A stretch of DNA of 64,000 nt. It comes from Tanypteryx hageni (lineage: Eukaryota; Arthropoda; Insecta; Odonata; Petaluridae). Below the pieces are notes generated by a model, which saw only the letters and a list, made by a program, of their open reading frames with translations, searched no databases and was not told the DNA's origin. The translations under genes and the position numbers were made by a program. The stretch is from the NCBI GenBank assembly GCA_028673005.1, contig CM054116.1, positions 149,727,173 through 149,791,172 on the forward strand. Reading direction: 5' to 3'. Shown one piece after another: positions 34,813 through 45,895 of the stretch; position 1 is the stretch's first letter, and each line of letters starts with the position of its first letter.

Positions 34813-34816
<4 letters not shown>
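34740..34816 (-). repeat. tRNA-like pol III head upstream of the LINE
   Basis: Minus strand: GGTGTAGTGGTTAGCGTG (A-box-like, 34790-34810) and GGGGGTACAAACCCC (B-box-like, 34754-34768), spaced as in a tRNA. No full cloverleaf. It precedes the LINE 5' untranslated region and abuts (AT)n at 34817-34878. Either a SINE or a tRNA-like promoter at the LINE start. Confidence 0.45.

Positions 34817-34878
<62 letters not shown>
34817..34878. repeat. (AT)n microsatellite
   Basis: 31 uninterrupted AT units at the 5' side of the LINE. Confidence 0.95.
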
Positions 34879-34881
<3 letters not shown>

Positions 34882-35236
34882 AAATCTTATTAATCTCTGC
34901 TCGGTTCGTGAGGAATTGTCACCACTGTGGGTAAGGATTTCAACCAATTCGGATTTTATTCCTTTAGCGGTGTATCTGATCAGTGTCCCCATCTATGTTT
35001 GATTGCGGTACTATCGTTATAACTTCTCTTGCCAAATATGTACGCGGGTCATTTTTGAATTTAGGACTTGGCAATAGTTACATTTTTTATGGTATTGCAA
35101 CCGAGATAAACACGCGATATTTGACCACCAGATTCGAGTTGTTTAAATGCTTTAAAAAAATCTTTTTTTAGTTATTGCTATTCGTCATTTATGTTTGTTA
35201 ATTATTTATTATAAATTTAAAATTTTTTATTTATTA
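34879..35236. other. No feature recognised
   Basis: AT-rich, with no repeat partner seen. Confidence 0.4.
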
Positions 35237-35851
35237 CTTTCTCCATATACGAAGTATAGTGGAAAATGAAAAAAATCGACTTCGAGATTTCAACGGAAAT
35301 ACACGTTTTGAGGTCCCCTGAACACGTTTTGACAATTTTCTCGATGATGTCTGTGTGTGTGTGTTAGTTGTGTGTATGTTATTGCTTATTGTGGGTGCTG
35401 TAACTCAATAACTATTAATCAGGTCAACGCGAAACTTTATATTTTACATTTTTATAAAAGTCACAAGAACTGATTAGTTTTCGGTAAAAATTGGTCAACC
35501 AGAAGTGGGTGTTTACTCTTGTCACATCCGTTATTTTGAAATATTTGCTTTAATATTTGATAAATGTAAAATTGTACTAGAATAAAAGTAGTAGGAGATT
35601 TTATTTCCTAAAATCTTTGTTTGAAACATTTTTCCATGTAATGCATTGTTTAAGAGATATCTTATATTTTTGCTGCCACTACCACGCCACCTACCGAAGA
35701 CTATTGTTAACAATTGACGCTAGTAGTTTTGTCTTAGTAACGCCCCTTTTTTTCTTAATTGTCAACCGGAAGTAATCATTGACAACGATCCCAGAGCTAA
35801 CAACATGTAATTTGCCATATAAATATGAAGAAAATCATGTTGACCACATCA
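35237..35851 (+). repeat. CTTTCTCC-family repeat, copy 9
   Basis: Essentially full length, from CTTTCTCCATATACGAAG to CATGTTGACCACATC. Confidence 0.85.
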
Positions 35852-35934
35852 TTTTATTTAGATTGTTAATATTTGTCATTTATTTTAATTATTTATATAG
35901 TATTTTTTATTATTTATATTTCACTTATTTTTAA

Positions 35935-36127
35935 AATAACGTAGATACCTTTTTTTAACGTATTTTTAATATAACGTACGTTCAGTATAGGGAATTTTAT
36001 GATGGTACAATCATGATATAAGCGTATTCCGGTGCATAGTCTATTGCGTAACTCGGTAGCGAAAAAAGACCCAACTGGCTTGCCGGGGGTTTCCTTATAT
36101 CCCATGTCGCGATCGCTAATATAAATA
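35935..36127 (-). repeat. Dispersed repeat, inverted partner at 45017-45215
   Basis: The reverse complement of GCAATAGACTATGCACCGGA, ACTGAACGTACGTTATATTA and AAAAGGTATCTACGTTAT at 45090-45210. The copies are nearly identical over 190 bp. Identity unknown. Confidence 0.8.
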
Positions 36128-36543
36128 TATCTATATATACGCCCACTGAACTCAGCCGCGAGGATAAAAAATGAGCATCGCTTACACTTTCGTATCCTTT
36201 CCAACCGCTGTCCTTTATGAGTGGCCGGGCATAATGGAGTGCAGAATCCAGAGGAGACTGACAGGGGATTTTGGGTTTGTGGATTGAGAAGGAAGAGGGG
36301 AGGTGGAGAAGCGCTTGACCGATGGATAAACCGCAAGAAAAAGGGAAGATGAGTTCTCGGATCTTTTTTCGTTTCCCCAAGGGAACGAAGAATGAGGGAA
36401 CATTGGGACAAGGATGAGGTAGAAGGAAGGAACAGAAGAAATGAGATGAAAATGGAAGGAAATAGGATATAAACCGGGACGGAAAAGAAAAGGGGAATGG
36501 AATCTAAATGTAAAAAATCCCGTATTCTCCTGGACACTTTGTC
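36128..36543. other. No gene recognised
   Basis: Moderately GC-rich; the minus-strand frames are serine- and proline-rich, reflecting GA-rich DNA at 36280-36490. Confidence 0.4.
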
Positions 36544-36795
36544 ATTGTCCGTAACGCTCAATATCTCAGCCGTTCCTTCAGCCAGTTCAAGCAAACTTGG
36601 TAAGATTAATGTGATCACGTACCAATAGCAAATGACATTAAAATATTACACAAGATGTCCAGGGTTCGACTCCAGAGAGCGATTTCAATTTCCCCTAAGA
36701 CGCTCAATATCTCAGCTGTTCCTACAGACATTTCAACCAAATTTGGTAGGATTGCTACGATCACGTACCAATAGCGAATGACATAATAAACTTTC
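36544..36795 (+). repeat. Diverged tandem duplication, about 160-bp period
   Basis: CGCTCAATATCTCAGC, GTTCCT, TTCAA-CAAA-TTGGTA and GATCACGTACCAATAGC occur at 36548-36640 and again at 36707-36785. Confidence 0.75.
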
Positions 36796-36899
36796 CTGAA
36801 AGTTCCCGGCAGCAACCAATGTGGTCTAATTCGTTTTTTATATTGTTTGATTTCACAGCCCGTTTGAAACGGGTTAATTCATCTAATAAGAGAGTAAAC

Positions 36900-38325
36900 G
36901 ATTGACAGTGTATAAAACTTGGTGAAAAAGGAGAGAAGGAGACGAGAATGAGAAGGAAGAAACAGTGTTAAAGAAGAGAGTGATAAAGAGAGGGAAAAGA
37001 GAGAGAGAGAGGAAGAGAAGAGACTGAGGAAAAAGAGAGGAAGATAGAACAGAAAGAGCAGAAGATGAATAGACATAGAGTGGAAGGGAGAGAAGAATGA
37101 AGAAGATGAAGAAAGAGAGGAGAGGAGATAATAAAGAAGAAAAGAGGGAGAGAAAGAGGGAAGGATAGAGATGGAGAAAGAGGGAAAGAGAAGAGAAAAA
37201 AAGATCAGGATATGATAGAAAGAAGAAACGGAAGAAAGATGATAAAATGGGAGGAAGTAGGAGAGATATAGAAGGAAATAAGAATGGAAGAAAGGAATAG
37301 GAGAGAAAAGGATGAAAAGATGATGAGAATGGGTGGAAAAGGAAAGAAATAACGAACGAAAGAGAGAAGAATAAATAAAGAGGAAGATATACTTTGATAT
37401 AGAGAGAGAGTGAAGAGAGGAATAAAGAGCGGGGAAGAGGGAGAGGAAGGGAGGGAGGGGAGGGGGAGGGAGGGAAGGAGGGGGAGGGAAGGAAAAAGAG
37501 AGTGAAAGATAGGAGTGTGTAGAATAAGAAAGAAAGAGAAGAGAGGGAAAGAAAGAGAATAGGGAGGAAGAAAGAGGTACAGAGAGATGAAAGTGACGAA
37601 ACGATAGAGGAAGAGGGAGGAAGAGTGAAAGAGAGGAAGAATTAGAGAGGAAGAAATAGAGGAAGAGAGTCAAAAAGAGAGAGGAAGTGAAATAAGGGTG
37701 AGGGGAAAGTAGGAGGAAAGGAAGAAACAAGATAAAAATGGGAAGAAACGGGAGAGAAATAGGGAAGAAGATAGGAGAAAAGGATGAGAGAGTAAAGGAA
37801 GAACGCTGCATAAGAAGAGGTGAAAAGAGATAAGAAGGCAATAGAGGAGAATGAGAAGGAATAAATACCGAGTTATACAGAGATTGGGAAGAGAGGAATG
37901 AAGAGAAAGATGGGAGGAGAGAGAGGAAGAGAAGGGAATGTAGCAAAAGAGATGAAGATAGAGGAAGAGAATGAAAGAATGGGTGAATGGAAGAGGGAGG
38001 GGAATGCAGAAGAAGAGAGAGGATGATAAAGATGGATAGAGATATGATGAGGAATAGAGGAAGATAGAGAGGAAGAGAGTGAGGAATAGGAGAGAGGAAG
38101 ATAGGAAGAGAGAGAGGACAGAGAGTGAGGAATAGGAGAGAGGAATAGAGGAAGATAGAGAGGAAGAGAGTGAGGAAGAGGAGAGGGGAAGATAGGAAGA
38201 GAGAGAGGAAGGAGAAAGAAAGGAAAAGAGAGGGGAAGAGAGACAGAAATAAGGATAGGATAGAGAGTGATTAAGTGGGAGAAGAATTGAGAGGTATGAG
38301 AGAGAGGGGGAGAGAGAATCCTTCG
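36900..38325. repeat. 1.4-kb polypurine (GGAAGAGA-type) tract
   Basis: Almost uninterrupted purines on the plus strand, mostly GAGA, GGAA and AAAGAGAG words with sparse T and C. Long serine/leucine/phenylalanine frames on the minus strand are composition artefacts. Confidence 0.95.
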
Positions 38326-38825
38326 ATTCTATGCCCTCCAATAATTCTTAACGCTCGCTTTCGAAGCCATATCTCGCTATGCATTCTATTTATCGGAGAA
38401 TAATCGAGTTCGTCTTTACCCTTAGAATGGTAACGTGAGTCACTCTGACACACACATTCCGAAAGATGAGCCTTAACACCGTTCGTGTTCGAACACACTC
38501 CCGCCTCTATTAGCAGTGCTTCATCAAGGTTATAGTCCATTCCAGAATTTCGTTCATTACAGTAGATGATAGCAGACTAGGCAGAAATCAAATTAAAATC
38601 AAACGAGAAATTATTTTAAGAAATAAACAGGGAACGAAAATGTATATTAATTTACTCTGATGGCAGGAAAACAAACTTTCGTTCATTTGGGCGTTCGTTG
38701 TTTCAAGTTTCGAACTCCTACGATGATTCCAAGTACCTAATTTTAATAAGCGAATGATCAATATTCTACATTCAAATGTACCCATTCTCGTAAACAACGC
38801 GACGAATGTTGTTTACATTGGTTGC
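38326..38825. other. Spacer between two purine satellites
   Basis: Balanced composition. Includes GGTTGCTATGG at 38818-38828, a weak X-box half. No coding family recognised. Confidence 0.4.
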
Positions 38826-41085
38826 TATGGAGGAGAGGGGGGATAGGGTGGAGAGGGGGGATAGGAGAGGAGAGGGGGAAAGGGGAGGTGAGGGGAGGAT
38901 AGGGGAGGAGAGGGGGATTGGGGAGGAGAGGAGGGGGGGAGATGGAGGGTGAGAGAGAGGGAGAGGGTAAAGAGAGGGATAGGGTAGAGTGAGGGAGAGG
39001 GTAGAGAGAGGGGAGGAGAGGGAGGGATAGGAGGGTTAGGGGAGATAGAGAGAGGTGGGTGAGCGGTGGAGAGGGGTGGAGAAGGGGGGGGGGGGATTGT
39101 GGGCGAGAGGGGAGAGAGGGGGGGGGGGGAGATGTGAGGAGAGGGAGGGAGAGGGGGAATGGGGGAGATTGTGGGCGAGAGAAAGGGAGTGAGATTGATT
39201 TGGTCTTTATTTGAGGTGAGATTGAGACTAGGAAGTCCCATCTTCCACCTAACCCCTAAAGAGAGGGGAGATAGAAGAGAGAGAGGGGGGTAGGGGTGGT
39301 GAGGGGGGATTGGGGAGGTGAGGAGAGGGGGGAGAGATGGTGGGTGAGGGAGAGGGTAGAGAGATTGATTGATTGATTTGGTCTTTATTTGAGGTGAGAT
39401 TGAGACTAGGAAGTCCCATCTTCCACCTAACCCCTAAAGAGAGGGGAGATAGAAGAGAGAGAGGGGGTAGGGGTGGTGAGGGGGGATTGGGGAGGTGAGG
39501 AGAGGGGGGAGAGATGGTGGGTGAGGGAGAGGGTAGAGAGATTGATTGATTGATTTGGTATTTATTTGGGGTGAGAATGAGACTAGGAAGTCCCATCTTC
39601 CACCTAACCCCTAAAGAGAGGGGAGGAGAGGGAGGGAGAGGGGGGATAGAGAGGGGAGAGAGGGGGGAGATGGTGGGCGAGAGAAAGGGAGAGAGAGAGG
39701 AGAGAGAGGGGGAGAGGGGAGGAGAGGGGGGGATATTGGTGGAGAGGGGTGATGGGGGAGGAGATGGGGATATGGGATGAGAGGGGGGATAGGGGAGGAA
39801 ATGGGGGATAGGGGAGTAGAGGGGGAGGAGAGATGGTGGACGAGGGAGAGGGTAGAGAGATTGATTGATTGATTTGGTCTTTATTTGGGGCGAGATTGAG
39901 ACTAGGAAGTCCCATCTTCCACCCCTAAAGAGAGGAGAGGGAGGGAGAGGGGGGATAGGGGTGAGAGAGGGAGGATAAGGGAGGAGAGGAGCGGTGTAGA
40001 GGGGCGGAGAAGGGGGAGAGATGGTGGGCGAGAGAGAGGGAGGGAGAGAGGGAGGGAGAGGGTAGAGGGGGAGAAGGGAGGAGAGGGTGGGCGATGGGAG
40101 ATAGGGGAGAGAGAGAGGAGAGGGAGGTAGAGGGGGAAGAGGGGAGAGGAGGGAGAGAGGGGGGGAGAGGTGGGGAGAGGGAGGGGGAGATAGGGGAGAG
40201 AGAGGGGGGAGGGGGAGAGAGCGGGGGGAGGGGGAGAGAGTTTGAGGAGAGAGGGGGGAGAGAGAGAGGGTGAGAGAGAAGGTGTGACAGAGGGGGAGAG
40301 GGGATGGTGAGGAGAGTGGAGGGAGGTGGAGGGGGGAGAGGGTGGGAGGCGAGGAAAGGAGAGGAGAGGAAAAAAGAGGGTAGGAGAGCGGGAGATAGGG
40401 GAGAGGGGGGAGGGAGATAAGTGGAGAGGGGAAATAGGGGAGAATGAGGGGGAGAGGGGATGAGAGGGAGGGATAGGGGGTGGGGGGACAGATGGTGGGC
40501 GAGAGAGGGAGGTGGAATAAGGGATAGTTAGGGGAGTGAGGGAGGAGAGGGTGGATAGGGGAGAGAGTGAGACGGGAGAAGAGGAAAGGAGAGGAGGGGG
40601 AGGGAGAGGGGGAGATAGGGGAGAGGGAGCGGGGAGAGGGGAGAGGTGGGATAGGGGAGGAGAGGGGGAGAGATGGTGGGTGAAAGAGAGGGATAGGGTA
40701 GAAAGATTGATTGATTCATATATTTGGTCTTTATTTGGGGCGAGATTGTGACTAGGAAGTCCCATCTTTCACCTAACCCCTAAAGAGAGAGGAAGAGTGA
40801 GAGAAAGAAAGGAAGAGAGAGAGGAAGAAAGGAAGAGAGAGGAAGAGTGAGAGGAAGAGAGAGAGGAAGAAAGGAAGAGAGAGTAGAAGATAGATAGATA
40901 GATAATCGTCTTTATTCGGGCGAAATTTAGACCATATGTTCCATTCTTACATTTAAGGAAGGAAGAGAGAGAAAATGAGAGAGAAGAAGAGAGGAGAGAG
41001 GAAAAGAGAGAGAGAGAGGAAGTGTTAGAGGAAGGGAGAGGAAGAGAGAAAAAGAGAGAGAGGAAGAGAGAGGGGGAACGAGTAG
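38826..41085. repeat. GGGGAGAGG satellite with interspersed LINE 3' tails
   Basis: Purine minisatellite (GGGGAGAGGAGGG words). A block of about 70 bp, (GATT)n, TTGGTCTTTATTTGRGGYGAG, ACTAGGAAGTCCCATCTTCC, ACCTAACCCCTAAAGAGAG, recurs at about 39190, 39365, 39540, 39860 and 40705. A cousin with (GATA)n and TCGTCTTTATTCGGGCGAAAT lies at 40885-40960. Inverted, each looks like a LINE 3' terminus with tetranucleotide tail. Confidence 0.85.
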
Positions 41086-41094
41086 TTATCACCA

Positions 41095-41340
41095 GGCGTC
41101 CTACGCTGTAAAAGCAAAAAGTGTAGCCCTTTGTATAATCCTTGGTCTTAAACATTGAAGCAGGTTGGGTTTTTTTACACTATCTCGTTGCACCTCGCTC
41201 TGGTCGCGAGTTCACGGTTACCATGGAGACGGGTTGCGAGGGCGAGGGGGGGAGGGAGAGTTCCGATGTCCTGATTGGCTGTTCTATTTCCGTATCTGCT
41301 GGTACCGTTCAGAGAAGTGACAGGTATCCCTAAGAAAGAC
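41095..41340 (+). promoter_or_regulatory. GC-rich segment with X-box-like word
   Basis: GGTTACCATGGAGAC (41216-41230) approximates the RFX X-box. Nothing coding was recognised downstream. Weak evidence. Confidence 0.2.
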
Positions 41341-41519
41341 GTCGCGAATATGAAAAACTTCTTCGTTGCCTTAGAAATCGGACTGGACGCCTAGCCCAGA
41401 ACTTCTTAGCTACTTAGCTGAGTACTCTATAATGGTCCTATTTAAACGCGCGATGTTGTATTAAATGCGTGCCGTTATGATTTACGAAATATTACTTGTT
41501 TTATAAATGTGTTTCGCAT

Positions 41520-41890
41520 GTCCCCCTTATTAACTTTTTAACCAACAGTTTTTGTAGCGAAGTTTTAAAGTCCCGTGTTCGATTCCAGGAACTCTCCTTC
41601 CCGTTTGATTTACATGGGAAATCTGAAATCCATCGTGCAGGGTAATTTTCTCTCGCACATTAAAATATCTTAGAATTGTAACACCGGAGAGAGATTTGTA
41701 CTGTTCTCTGGGGAAAATAATGTAGATTCTAATTTACACCGTAGAATTTTACTTGCCGTTCGCATTTCTTGGAATTTCGCGTAAATGCTGTCGTTTGTAC
41801 AGTTTCTATCACTCATTACGGGAGTGTTGCAATAGCAACGAGTATTTGTTGACTCTGACTCGGCATAGCCTATTACATACACGCATTTTT
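41520..41890 (+). repeat. Dispersed repeat, partner at 13520-13990
   Basis: The second copy of the repeat with GTCCCGTGTTCGATTCCAGG and CATGGGAAATCTGAAATCC. It is followed by a TCCGTCCGTCCG microsatellite (41937-41950), whereas the first copy is preceded by one. Confidence 0.75.
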
Positions 41891-41954
41891 AGTGCTTTTC
41901 GTCATTGCTGAAAAGCACTATTATCTTCGTGATGTCCGTCCGTCCGTACGCACA

Positions 41955-42286
41955 TATCAGGGAAGAATTGGCAGAACCGATTTCAACCGAATTTGGTACA
42001 CGCAATTTTCACATAAATTAATGACCAAAATGACATATTTGGACCGGATCGACTGAGCAGGGGTGCCACAATCGCAGAATTTAACTTTACGGTAATTATG
42101 AATTTGGAAGAAATCGGTGGAACCGATTTTAACGAAAGTTTGTATGAAGGAGGTGTGCAACATAAAAAAATAAAAATCAAGAAATTTAGTGTAGATTTAC
42201 AAACCAGAGCTGCCACAATACAAGTAATAAAAAACAATTTCGCAAGTATTTGTGTTGAATTGTCATCAACAATTCTAACCATATTT

Positions 42287-42334
<48 letters not shown>

Positions 42335-43790
42335 AAACCATAATAGCATATTTGGACAAGAATAACCAAACTGGGGTACTACAATTATTAATTAAACTCT
42401 TTCAGTTACTGTAGATTTAGAACGAATTGGCTTAACGGATTTTAACTGAATTTTCTATATAGGATTTTTATAACATGCCATAATGAAATCAATAGGTTTA
42501 AAGCGGAACTGCGGGAGCGGTGTTACCACAATAAAAAGTGAAACAATATTTCTTTTAGGCGTATTCATTGAGAACTGACCCAATGGGTTTTATCCAAATA
42601 TTGTATATATAATCTTATACGAATAGATAACCAAAATATAATATTTATATCGGGTCGACTAAACAGTGTTACCACAATATTAAAGTTAGAATTTACTGTA
42701 ATTATGAATTAGGAAGGCGTTGTTTGAACAGATTTCAAACAAGAAATTTCGTTTGTAGTGCGAGTATAGAATGACAAAACGAAATGAAAATGTTTAGAAC
42801 GGATCTAAAAAGCAGGGTTGCCACTATATAAGGAAAAAATAATTTTCCGATTTCAATTCAATCGCATTAGTATACGATAATACTACGGCGAATCTGACGA
42901 AAAGCAGTTCTCTACCATGGAAAACTCCTGTACATCCCTACTTGTTAGTGCTTTTGTGCGTAGAATACTCACATAAATTAATCACCAAGATGGCATATTT
43001 CGACCGGATCCATTCCGCAGTGGTGCCACAATCGCAAAGTTTAACTTTTCGGTAATTGTGAATTTGGAAGGAATTGGCACTAACCGAATTCACCGAAATT
43101 TCGTAAGAAGGAGGTGTGCATCATTGAAAAACAAAATCAACAAGTTTTGTGTGGCTATGGAAATCAGGGCTGCCACAATTAAAATGATTAAAAAAATCAT
43201 TTTTCACGTATTTGTGTTGAATTGACATAATCGATTTTAACGAAATTTAATATATGTAATGTGCACATTTACACTCAACAGGAATACCATATTTGGACCG
43301 AATCAGCTAAACAGTGGTGCCACATTTACCAATTAAAATCTTTCAGTAGTAATGTGTTTGGAGGGAATTCGCTGGACAGATTTCATCTAAATTTCGGAAA
43401 GAAGAATTTTACAACATGCCATAATGAAATCAAGATGTTTAAAGCGGGCTAAAGAGCAGGGCTGCCAAAGTTAAAAGTTAAATAGTATTTCTTTCATACG
43501 TATATATATAGAGAACTGACCAAATGAATTTTAACCAAATATGGTGTGTATAATATTCATAAAAATAAATAACCAAAATATTATATTTCAACCGTGTAGA
43601 CTAAACAGGGCTACCACAATATCAAGGTTAGTATTTTTCTGTAACTATCAATTTGGAAGGTATTTGACTTAACGGATTTAAAAGAAATTTCGTTTGTAGG
43701 GAGAGTATGGAATGACAAAACGAAATGAACATGTTAAAAACGGATCTAAAAGGCAGGGTTGCCAAAATATAAGGAAAAATAATTTTCTTG
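41955..43790 (+). repeat. About 145-bp tandem repeat, two higher-order units of six
   Basis: Each monomer has a CCGATTT-AAC-GAAATTT-like start, a CATA-TTTGGACCG-like middle and an AG-GCAGGGNTGCCACAAT-like end. Starts lie near 41980, 42125, 42270, 42435, 42580, 42730, then 42950, 43095, 43235, 43380, 43525 and 43675. Monomers 1-6 match 7-12 one to one: for example GAAGGAGGTGTGCA in 2 and 8, ACATGCCATAATGAAATCAA in 4 and 10, GAATGACAAAACGAAATGAA in 6 and 12. Monomer 3 holds a (TA)n insertion (42288-42332). Confidence 0.85.
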
Positions 43791-43849
43791 TTCCTCTTCA
43801 TTATAATTTTCTTCGCCTTTTGATTTGCTGCGATATTTGGTTCGTGATG

Positions 43850-44250
43850 TCAGGTGGTGTTCTAGGATCTACCGGTGCTAGAAATTCCACCCAGTAGATC
43901 GCCATTTCGCGTATTATTTTCAACCTTCGGCGTTGCCACGGCAACCGGCTGTGCGTTGTATGCTCGGCGTAGATTCGGGGCGGTCTCCATAACTTCCAGT
44001 GACGTTGGATACGGTTTTTGGTAGGTTGTTAGTCGTCTGCCTTCGACGCCGCATTTAAGAACTTGTAAATATAGACAGTATTTTAGGGCTTTGCAGCAGG
44101 TGATGGTCGGGTGAGGTGTGGGCGTGTTGGGGGTTTAGACTCAGCCCACGACGACGCATGGCAAGGGGCGATCCTGTGACATAACCTACATAATCAAACA
44201 ATAACGTTTAGGCGATGCTCATTTTTTATCATCCCGCCTGAGTTCATTGG
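43850..44250 (+). promoter_or_regulatory. GC-rich segment with perfect X-box palindrome
   Basis: GTTGCCACGGCAAC (43932-43945) is a perfect inverted repeat matching the RFX X-box consensus. The surroundings are CpG-rich to about 44170, unlike the AT-rich flanks. No exon recognised. A promoter role is speculative. Confidence 0.3.
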
Positions 44251-44255
44251 GCGTA

Positions 44256-45007
44256 TCATTATATATAGACGTTCCTTAGAGAGGAGGATATAACATATAG
44301 GAGGATACTAATGATTAGGCATTTCCTGATGAGCTGGAGATTCGAAATTTTTTCCTTAGGTAGGATTTTGTGCAAAACCGACTAGAAAAAACGAAAATCT
44401 TGAAAAGTGCGACATTGTGGCCGCTGAAAATTCGCAATTGTTTAAACAAATTTTCAAGGTTTATGTATTTCCGGATGTGCTACGGAGCTGAATTTTTTTA
44501 TAGATGTAGAATTTGTAAAAAACGAAATATGGTTTATAGAAATTTTGATATTTTAATTTGTTTGACAGTTAAATATTCTTAAAATTTAAACAAATAGATA
44601 ACTGTTTAGGTACTACGGGATGAGCTAGGAAGCTGAAAATTTTCAAGTTATTTACAGAGTAGTGCATTTGCACAAATGAACATTTGAATCTCTCCGTAAA
44701 TATATTGCGGAGGCCGTTAAAAATGTTCAAAATTTAAACAATTAGAAAAATATTATTTCACTTCTAGAAGAACTTTAAAAATTTGGCAGAAATGTGTAGC
44801 ATTAGTACTCCATAATGGAAAAAGAATAAAATTCTTAAAATTGCAAAGTTTGGGGATTGTTTTAATCTATTATTTTTACAAAAGTGAGAAACGAAAATCG
44901 CTGCGGAGGTGAAATCTTTAGAATTAAAAAAATATTTCCGTCTGAAAAATGAATGTTTTTACAAGGTGAGACGATAATCTTGCAGAATGCAAGCACCTTC
45001 TACTAGT
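44256..45007 (+). mobile_element. Helitron-like copy C
   Basis: About 750 bp, from TATATATAGACGTTCCTTAG to a hairpin (44979-44984/44988-44993, CTTGCA/TGCAAG), ACCTTCTA-like spacer, CTAG (45003-45006) and T. Colinear with copy B throughout, without the inverted head seen at the end of copy A. Confidence 0.65.
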
Positions 45008-45016
45008 ATATAGATA

Positions 45017-45215
45017 TATTTATATTAGCGATCGCCACATGGGGTATAAGGAAACCCCCGGCTAGTCAGTTGAGTATTTTTTCACTACCGAGTTACGCAA
45101 TAGACTATGCACCGGAATACGCTTATATCATCATTGTACCCTCATATAATTCCCTATACTGAACGTACGTTATATTAAAAATACGTTAAAAAAGGTATCT
45201 ACGTTATATTAAAAT
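45017..45215 (+). repeat. Dispersed repeat, inverted partner at 35935-36127
   Basis: Nearly identical to the reverse complement of the partner; starts TTATATTAGCGATCGC just after Helitron-like copy C. Confidence 0.8.
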
Positions 45216-45895
45216 TAAATTAAATATAAATAATAATTAAATAGCGTATAATAAAAATGAATGACAAATATTGAACAATCTAACAAATTTAAAAGCTTAC
45301 TTCTGTCCCTTTGTAGCTCCCTCTGTCACGCTATAAAAATGCGAATAACTCGATAATGGGACGAGATTCATTTTTTTATATTTGGCAGGAATGATGGATT
45401 CCCATATTGCAAGATGATGACGAAAAGAAACCTCTAAAAAAAGTCCTAAGTTAAAATTTATTTAAATATTTCAATTCCTCGTCGACGGCGATCCCAGCGA
45501 CGCCAACTTGTTAAATTACCAACTACACGAGGAGAAAGTCATGTATTGCCCAACATCAGATATTTTTTCATTCGAATAGCGTAAACCCGTGGAATTCTTC
45601 GTATGCGGAGGAATGGAAGCGGAATATTTTTTTTGCTGTAAGGGCGATTTAGACTAAGGAGGGGAGGGAAGAAGAGGGAGTGGGAGAAAGAGAATCGGTC
45701 AGTCGGCAAGGTCAAAGCACGATCCTCGCGGTAAAGGGAAAAAGTCACTGGAGAAAATGAATCTGGCTTTTCGCTCGCTTCTTTCTGAGGAAGGTTCGAG
45801 AGAGAGGGAAGTTGGGGAGGGGGTGGGGCGGAAAAGGGCCCATGTCAGGCTTTAAAATAAGGGTGGGGCCCTTAACGGATGTTAGCCTCGAGATA
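45216..45895. other. Intergenic with repeat partner at 45318-45452
   Basis: 45318-45452 matches 10895-11040 (CTGTCACGCTATAAAAAT, TTTGGCAGGAATGAT, AAGATGATGACNAAAAG). The rest is unrecognised. Confidence 0.5.

Noticed and set aside
36879..40765. Many long serine/leucine/proline-rich frames on the minus strand (up to 355 codons)
   Set aside because: They mirror purine satellite DNA: every codon comes from GA/GGA repeats read backwards. No domain, no start context, no family likeness.
41955..43790. CRISPR array
   Set aside because: Repeats are about 145 bp, diverged and without short identical direct repeats plus unique spacers; this is a eukaryotic tandem satellite.
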